Shown here: positions 60,001 through 64,000 of the stretch, piece by piece | Numbering within the stretch: position 1 is the stretch's first letter | How the letters are laid out: the number at the start of each line of letters is the position of its first letter | Assembly (NCBI GenBank): GCA_030062745.1 | Contig: CP099846.1 | Span: 24,593,701 to 24,657,700 of the forward strand | Reading direction: 5' to 3' | DNA length: 64,000 nucleotides | Source of the DNA: Capitulum mitella | Taxonomy: Eukaryota > Arthropoda > Thecostraca > Pollicipedomorpha > Pollicipedidae | Position numbers and translations under genes: made by a program | The notes under the pieces: model-generated | Seen by the model: the letters and a program-made list of their open reading frames with translations, nothing else | The model's database searches: none | What the model was told of the DNA's origin: nothing

Positions 60001-60357
60001 GTGAATGAGCGGAATGAGCGGAAGAATAAAAATGAAAAACGAGACAAAACTGAGTAAGCGGATGACGAAGTACGGAAGTGAGTGAGTGCGTGGGTCGCTA
60101 AGTGAATGGGTGGCTACACGAGTGAGTGAGTGCGTGCGTGCGTCGGTGAGTGGGTGAGTGAGACCGGGCAGGCGCGCCTGATATCACCTGCAGGATGACG
60201 CGGGCCGGCTTGAACGGCACCTCGACGTCGGCCGCGTCCGGTGCAGTGTGCGCCCGCCAGTCCAGGATGCTATCGACGTCGGCGCAGCGCACCTGGAACT
60301 GGTCGCACGAGCGCACGGCCGACTCCAGCAACACGCGGATCGAGAACGGCAGCGCGT
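50901..60357 (-). CDS. ACO1: Cytosolic aconitase / iron regulatory protein 1, exons 2-16 (5' partial)
   Basis: With a [4Fe-4S] cluster this protein isomerises citrate to isocitrate in the cytosol. Without the cluster, IRP1 orthologues bind iron-responsive elements in mRNAs of iron metabolism. Fifteen consecutive coding exons were located; every junction is GT-AG and the phases agree. Together they give 859 residues plus a partial first codon, matching the family from [10 protein letters not shown] to the C-terminus. The 889-residue length and layout fit ACO1/IRP1, not mitochondrial ACO2, and there is no IRP2-type insertion. Cluster cysteines are present in [10 protein letters not shown] (exon 8) and [12 protein letters not shown] (exon 9). 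Active-site/RNA-contact arginines are in SGNRNFEGR (exon 10) and SSRDWAAKG (exon 14), and [10 protein letters not shown] is in exon 13. The exon with roughly the first 30 residues (family pattern NPF...YFDL...Y) was not found up to base 64000. Introns carry MITEs, G-runs, a GTGA repeat and a minisatellite derived from the exon-14 end. Confidence 0.96.
51493..51684 (-). CDS. ACO1: ACO1 exon 15
   Basis: The acceptor is CGTCGGCAG|GGC and the donor GTGGAG|GTGAGC. It encodes [20 protein letters not shown] onward to DVQVE, in domain 4. Confidence 0.95.
51915..52240 (-). repeat. Tandem repeat derived from the ACO1 exon 14 / intron 14 junction
   Basis: The word CTCATG|GTCAGT with its flanks recurs at about 45-base spacing. 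On the plus strand the junction base is at 52230 (real), 52185, 52136, 52092, 52047, 52006 and 51961, with a weaker copy near 51916. Copies at 52185, 52092, 52047 and 52006 keep a GT donor word. On the minus strand the frame of exon 14 stays open through the array to 51846, with the peptide phrase GPFLMVS repeated. Confidence 0.85.
52230..52500 (-). CDS. ACO1: ACO1 exon 14
   Basis: The acceptor is GTGCCGGCAG|C and the donor CTCATG|GTCAGT. It encodes [20 protein letters not shown] onward to [16 protein letters not shown], including the catalytic Ser-Arg of aconitases. Its donor is the first of a ladder of near-identical donors. Confidence 0.95.
52873..53009 (-). CDS. ACO1: ACO1 exon 13
   Basis: The acceptor is CGCCCTCAG|GAG and the donor CGAGG|GTGAGC. 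It encodes the linker to domain 4 with [15 protein letters not shown] and [13 protein letters not shown]. Confidence 0.95.
53100..53699 (-). other. ACO1 intron 12, AT-rich
   Basis: About 690 bases of AT-rich intron between exons 13 and 12. CpG is sparse but not absent. No repeat or embedded gene was recognised. Confidence 0.6.
53700..53806 (-). CDS. ACO1: ACO1 exon 12
   Basis: The acceptor is GTCCGCAG|GC and the donor ACTGTG|GTAAGT. It encodes [20 protein letters not shown] and [15 protein letters not shown]. Confidence 0.94.
54134..54259 (-). CDS. ACO1: ACO1 exon 11
   Basis: The acceptor is CCGCCAG|GT and the donor ACCAAAG|GTAGGC. It encodes [20 protein letters not shown] and the following [16 protein letters not shown]. 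Confidence 0.95.
54771..54927 (-). CDS. ACO1: ACO1 exon 10
   Basis: The acceptor is GCGCCGGCAG|GGC and the donor CGCTCG|GTGAGC. It encodes [20 protein letters not shown] with the two conserved arginines used in catalysis and RNA binding, then the segment ending DFETTPL. Confidence 0.96.
55348..55568 (-). CDS. ACO1: ACO1 exon 9
   Basis: The acceptor is CCGGCAG|GC and the donor GAGAAG|GTGCGC. It encodes [20 protein letters not shown] and [17 protein letters not shown], whose two cysteines are iron-sulfur ligands. Confidence 0.96.
55920..56079 (-). CDS. ACO1: ACO1 exon 8
   Basis: The acceptor is CGCCGTTAG|GTG and the donor GTGCCG|GTGAGT. It encodes [20 protein letters not shown] and [20 protein letters not shown]. 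The Cys of TSCTNT is the third cluster ligand. Confidence 0.96.
56603..56820 (-). CDS. ACO1: ACO1 exon 7
   Basis: The acceptor is CCTCTGCAG|GC and the donor ACCAACAGG|GTGAGC. It encodes [20 protein letters not shown] onward through [20 protein letters not shown] to LQCLTNR. Confidence 0.95.
57228..57399 (-). CDS. ACO1: ACO1 exon 6
   Basis: The acceptor is CGCGGACAG|CAC and the donor GACCG|GTGAGG. It encodes [20 protein letters not shown] and [18 protein letters not shown]. Confidence 0.96.
57774..58097 (-). CDS. ACO1: ACO1 exon 5
   Basis: The acceptor is CTGCCGACAG|TGG and the donor ACCAAG|GTGAGC. It encodes [40 protein letters not shown] and [15 protein letters not shown], the catalytic core of domain 1. 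A 14-base G-run (on this strand) begins 15 bases after the exon end. Confidence 0.96.
58449..58751 (-). mobile_element. hAT-type MITE, copy B, in ACO1 intron 4
   Basis: A 303-base element with inverted ends (CAGGATTGGAAA and TTTCCAACCCTG), flanked by the perfect 8-base target duplication CCCTGTAC at 58441-58448 and 58752-58759. It carries no coding region and is alignable end to end with copy A at 61721-62026 in the opposite orientation. It ends about 20 bases from the exon 4 splice donor. Confidence 0.92.
58782..58851 (-). CDS. ACO1: ACO1 exon 4
   Basis: The acceptor is CTTTTGTAG|C and the donor CTGAAG|GTGCGC. It is a 70-base exon encoding [20 protein letters not shown] plus FLK, which links the first core segment to WGSQAF. 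Confidence 0.94.
59626..59771 (-). CDS. ACO1: ACO1 exon 3
   Basis: The acceptor is CACGGACAG|GAC and the donor CGCTC|GTGAGC. It encodes [20 protein letters not shown] and [19 protein letters not shown], with the conserved D-H-S. Confidence 0.96.
59898..59957 (-). repeat. Fragment of the same MITE family, ACO1 intron 2
   Basis: TTTGCGAAATTTTGTAGTCC and the A-rich sequence after it align with the 58678-58740 end of copy B, in the same orientation. The terminal CAACCCTG is missing, so it is truncated. Confidence 0.5.
60076..60164. repeat. (GTGA)n / (GTGC)n degenerate tetranucleotide repeat
   Basis: A run of GTGAGTGAGTGCGTGG-type units lies in ACO1 intron 2, ending about 20 bases before the exon 2 donor. 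Confidence 0.8.
60188..60357 (-). CDS. ACO1: ACO1 exon 2 (first exon found)
   Basis: The acceptor is CCGCCAG|AC and the donor CTGCAG|GTGATA. It encodes [20 protein letters not shown] and the segment ending [13 protein letters not shown]. It begins with the last two bases (AC) of a codon, so exon 1 must end with one base of an Asp, Asn, Tyr or His codon. Confidence 0.96.
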
Positions 60358-60359
60358 CT

Positions 60360-61710
60360 GGCGGACGGAGGAGGCGGTGGTGTCAGAGAGCAGCGGTTCA
60401 CAGAGCGGCGGGACATCAGGCAGAGAACGGGAGGACAAAACATCACCGGCGAGATCGCTTCAATCGAGGCCCTATATACCAGGTACAGTCATCCGGCGAT
60501 CTGACCGTTCCGTGATGTAGCCGCGTGACGTCACTGGTATTCACAGACCTAAAGCGCCATTGCACTTAGTGGTAGAACGCAAATCAAATGTCGCCGTGTT
60601 TTCTGAACAGAGAGAAATGATGCAATTTGCAATGACCATAGGACAGAGTAACCATTAATTAACGAAAAGACCTTCAGCCTTTTCCGCCTAACTTTTGCCC
60701 CTTACCCTGTACAGCGCGTCAAATAGCGCCATGCAGATCCATATCGATTAGCCTCTTCCACTGACCTTTCTCAAATTCCGTATGGGATCAAAGACCCATA
60801 TTCCGTGGTTTACAAGGCACTTCCATTTAACATATCTTTTGGAAAAGGTTTTCAAGACCTGATCTAACACGACTGTTTCCAGACCCTTTAGAAGCCTAAC
60901 GATACAGAATATGATGAGGTGACGAACGATAAACCATGAGTTTGCTATTACTGCTTTTATTATTATTTTACTGCCTGTTTGTTGTTACTTCACTGTTATT
61001 ATTGCTAACCTATTGCTTGCTGTGCAGACAGCCATGAAGCAGAATGCTGTTCTTGCTTCATTATGTCAGTAAATACCTAGGTAGGACCTGCTCGACCGCG
61101 GGCTGATACAAGTATCAGCTAGTACATGTGTTGCAGCGTTTTTGTGGTACTTCTACGTTGTAGTCTTTTTGTGGCACCTATCAGTTGTGGCCTTGGGCCG
61201 TGCTGTCGTCCGTGTTGGCTGCCTGCACGCATCCATCGGAGGATGCGCAAAGTATGTGAAGCCGAGAATACATGTCTGGAAGCAGCAGGATCAGAATGGC
61301 ATGAAGAACGTTTAATGGAGTAGCCACGAAACAGTACATATCTACGGCAAAGTCTGGTCTGAATGGTGCGGGAAGCGCTGTGCTAGAACTGCACAGTAAT
61401 ATGACGTCAGTGGTATTCACCTCTCATGGCCGATAAAGGGATTCACCCCCTGGCTACAACACTTGGCGGTATGGCAACAGCCAGGAGTGGCAGGCAAGGC
61501 GAGGATATTTCACCGCGTCCATGACCGCTTCCCGTGAAATCGAACATTTTTTCGTAGTACATAAGATATGCACTTTTTTGTTAAGCACGTCCATGTATAT
61601 TCTCAAGTACGAAAAATTACATGCTCCCATTACAGCATAATGGCACAGGAATCCTGCAGTGATGAGGAATGGCAGCCAGGACGTAAGGCTCACCAACGGT
61701 GTAAATCTAT
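60360..61710. other. ACO1 intron 1 or upstream region, no gene recognised
   Basis: No exon encoding the missing ACO1 N-terminus was seen on the minus strand. The word GACGTCA(C/G)TGGTATTCAC occurs at both 60524 and 61402 as a direct repeat about 880 bases apart. Confidence 0.45.
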
Positions 61711-61720
61711 CAGTGGCAGC

Positions 61721-62026
61721 CAGGGTTGAAAATTTAGTTTTTGTTCCTGGTGTCGGAGTATAATTTTTGTTTCGGGGTACAAAATTTGCCAGGGGTAATA
61801 CTGGTTTAAGTAGGCATTCTTTGTGTAATTCAGCTATGACATCAAACCTGGGTCTTAATGAATGCAGACAGAGTCATTTAATTGCAGCATTACAAATTTG
61901 TCAACATGGTTATAATGCGCCTTTTCGATAAAGGCACAGGACCACACTTTTGGAGTACAAAATGTTTCTGCAGCACACATTTTCCGGTGCTCTTCAGCAC
62001 CAGCAAACAACATCTTTCCAACCCTG
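61721..62026 (+). mobile_element. hAT-type MITE, copy A
   Basis: A 306-base element starting CAGGGTTGAAAATT and ending TTTCCAACCCTG, flanked by the perfect 8-base target duplication GTGGCAGC (61713-61720 and 62027-62034). It has no coding capacity. The 8-base duplication and CAGGG terminus place it in the hAT superfamily. It is the inverted partner of copy B, about 3 kb away. Confidence 0.93.
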
Positions 62027-62034
62027 GTGGCAGC

Positions 62035-63200
62035 TAAACTGTAATACACAAACGGCTACTTTCAAGAAAGAGTCAACGCTCCACGATGAGCACAGTTTCT
62101 TAAGTCCACTGTGATTTCACACCGCGTCGACAGCTGACATCGTTCGACGACCATCTCCAGCTGAACACTGAGCATCCAGACACGGCCCCGTGACACCTTT
62201 CGACTATTCCTGGCCAGTGTCTCCAACTCCAGTCCGGGCATCGCCGGCCACCTGGGAGCAATATCCCGCCGCTCATCGCGCCGGAGCCTCATCACGGAGG
62301 TCCCCACGGCCGAGGTCAAGGGCGTGGACGCGGCGCCGCCACTTGGCGACGACAGCGAGGGGCCCTCATCGCGCCCGCCACGTGACCAGCGCACATGTCG
62401 ACAACCATTACCGCCAGCTGGCTTGCCCCGCTAATGGCATGCGGACGCCCGGCAGATCTAATTCCGCTCGCGCAGCACTGTGCCGAGTGATTAACGTACA
62501 CAGAGAACTATTCGTGAACGCAAAATGAGAAGCGATGTAAATGAGCAAAGCACAAGACAGGCTTCGTTATATTAGGAAGGCTACACAAAATGGGCAGTTT
62601 TTGAGCCAGTCATGCAGGATGAATGGCAGCAGACTTCTCATGGATCCTATTGCCAGAAGGGCAAGGCGATATCTAAAACAGCATTACATTTTCTGGCATT
62701 CGCCAAACCACGACCCGCACAGAGGACGTCTGAGCCTGACACACCCAGTGACGACCCTAAGATTTTCGGCATAACTGACGGGGACCAGGGCTGAACGGTG
62801 GATTTTCGGCCACCGGACCGGCCGTGCCTGACAACACGAACATGAAGTGGCCGCCCTCTGTGTCTTACAACTGACCTTGGACAGTGCACGATAAGCCCCC
62901 CCCCCCCGCCCGGGACAACGCCCGGGCAGTGGGGGCACTGTGAGCAGGCACGTGGTAGGACAGTGACCCGGGCAGACGCCAGAATATGGACACCATTAAC
63001 CCGTCCCCGACTGGGGGGCAGTTGACTGCCCCCCCATGAGGTTTTTCTGGGATTGCGAGAGAACGAACAAACACAGAGCCACCAAACTTTGTGTACCTTT
63101 TGTTTCATCAATTTTACATCTCGTGTCAAAATTTTGACCTCAGGTCAGGTCCGATGCCTGACCTAAGTCAGGTCAAACGGACTTATGTCCAAAAAAAGTT
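62035..63200. other. No gene recognised; C-rich hairpin near 62882-62940
   Basis: A 12-C run (62896-62907) is followed by GCCCGGGacaacGCCCGGGC and GGGGGCACTG. The outer CAGTGC can pair with GCACTG, giving a nested hairpin. Nearby frames are not convincing. Confidence 0.45.
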
Positions 63201-63204
63201 TAGC

Positions 63205-63345
63205 GCCCTGTAACTTTTTCGCAAAACAAGATATCTCAATAATACTTTCAAGGAATAGTGATCCTGATAGATGCAACAAATCTGCTATCTCAGATTTTTC
63301 GGAATTTTCCGGGTCATTGACCTAAGGTCAAGCCTATTTTTAAGA
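63205..63345. repeat. Dispersed repeat family, copy 2 (partner at 12835-13005)
   Basis: It shares the CTATCTCAGATTTTTCGGAA block and the ATTGACCTAAGGTCAAG block with copy 1 in the same order and strand. AGGTCA-type words are dense on both sides (63140-63175, 63460-63475). Confidence 0.5.
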
Positions 63346-63349
63346 CATA

Positions 63350-64000
63350 CCGTCGTTTCTTTCGGAAATTGACGGGATATTTCATAACATTTTTAGTGTG
63401 GAGTGAATCAGACATCTAGTTACCGTCATTGGGCAAAGTATCACTGACTTCCAGCCATTGACCTGAGGTCAGGTCACGAATAACTGTAGTGAGCCAAAAT
63501 GTATACCGTCAAAATCGACGATGAATTACTCAGAATGGGTAGAAAATGGCAGAACTAGCTTGCATAGACGTAATAATACCAGGAACCTTAAAAAGATTTA
63601 AAAATTGCATATTTTGGAAATAAACAGGCATTCGCGAATAAAACTTCGCCAACTTTATAGATTGCTAACTAATCAATTTTTCAAAAATTTAAGCATGAGA
63701 AGCTATCACAAGAACCACAAAGATCAATAAAATATACATAGGTCGTCTTTTTTCGCGAAAATAAAGGAACGCTAAACTTAGTTCTCGTCAATTTAGTACC
63801 GCATACGGCAGCGGCGCACCCCGACAGCTAGCGGGAGAATTGTCGTGTCTTTAACTCAACGTTTCGGCGTATATATTGAACAAATCTGGGGAAATTAGAC
63901 GTATATCGGCATCCGGGGACATTTACTTATGCGCTGGTGCCTTTACCCTTGCGTTATTAGTCACAGCCCTTGAGATTCAGGCCATTTCTCGGTCTCATGC
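63350..64000. other. No gene recognised to the window edge
   Basis: AT-rich DNA, probably part of a decayed repeat; no terminal repeats or exon-like signals were seen. Confidence 0.4.

Overview
This window is animal nuclear DNA. It has GT-AG introns, very GC-rich exons with C/G-ending codons, long intergenic stretches full of decayed transposons and minisatellites, and no operon structure. One gene carries an arthropod-style core promoter (TATA-like box plus a TCAGT initiator), so I favour an arthropod. A crustacean such as a barnacle is only a guess from composition.

Layout. From 1 to about 6 kb lie decayed mobile elements: the frameshifted 3' end of a jockey-like non-LTR retrotransposon (1-475), a broken hAT transposase split by a (TA)n tract and an AT-rich insertion (2392-4730), and an unidentified coding-like remnant on the minus strand (about 5263-5494). 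From 6 to 31 kb I recognise no gene. That stretch holds AT-rich microsatellite, dispersed repeats, a hammerhead-like inverted repeat (13.86-13.97 kb), a large inverted pair of repeat elements (19.57-21.78 kb), two oppositely oriented arrays of one 30-bp minisatellite (21.9 and 23.9-24.3 kb) and a near-perfect 52-bp palindrome (24.5 kb). From 31 to 41 kb there are several CpG-rich islands, a 41-bp minisatellite and two weak exon candidates.

The 43.8-60.4 kb part is the gene-bearing region. A single-exon minus-strand gene encodes a 189-residue secreted or membrane protein of unknown family (43818-44387). SRP19, the 19-kDa subunit of the signal recognition particle, is complete in four plus-strand exons (47109-49618). 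It converges tail-to-tail with ACO1, cytosolic aconitase / iron regulatory protein 1, of which exons 2 to 16 lie on the minus strand (60357-50901). A degenerate tRNA-derived SINE head sits between the two 3' ends. All splice junctions of SRP19 and of the ACO1 part present keep the reading frame. The ACO1 exon encoding about the first 30 residues was not found.

Most notable: (i) about 45-bp tandem duplications of the ACO1 exon-14 end that repeat the 5' splice site inside the following intron, with the second copy exactly in frame; (ii) no CpG at all over 1,342 bp of SRP19 introns and exon 2, a likely trace of germline gene-body methylation; (iii) two full-length hAT-type MITEs with perfect 8-bp target duplications, inverted to each other and flanking ACO1 exons 2-4; (iv) the orphan secreted protein. 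I found no convincing new multi-gene system.
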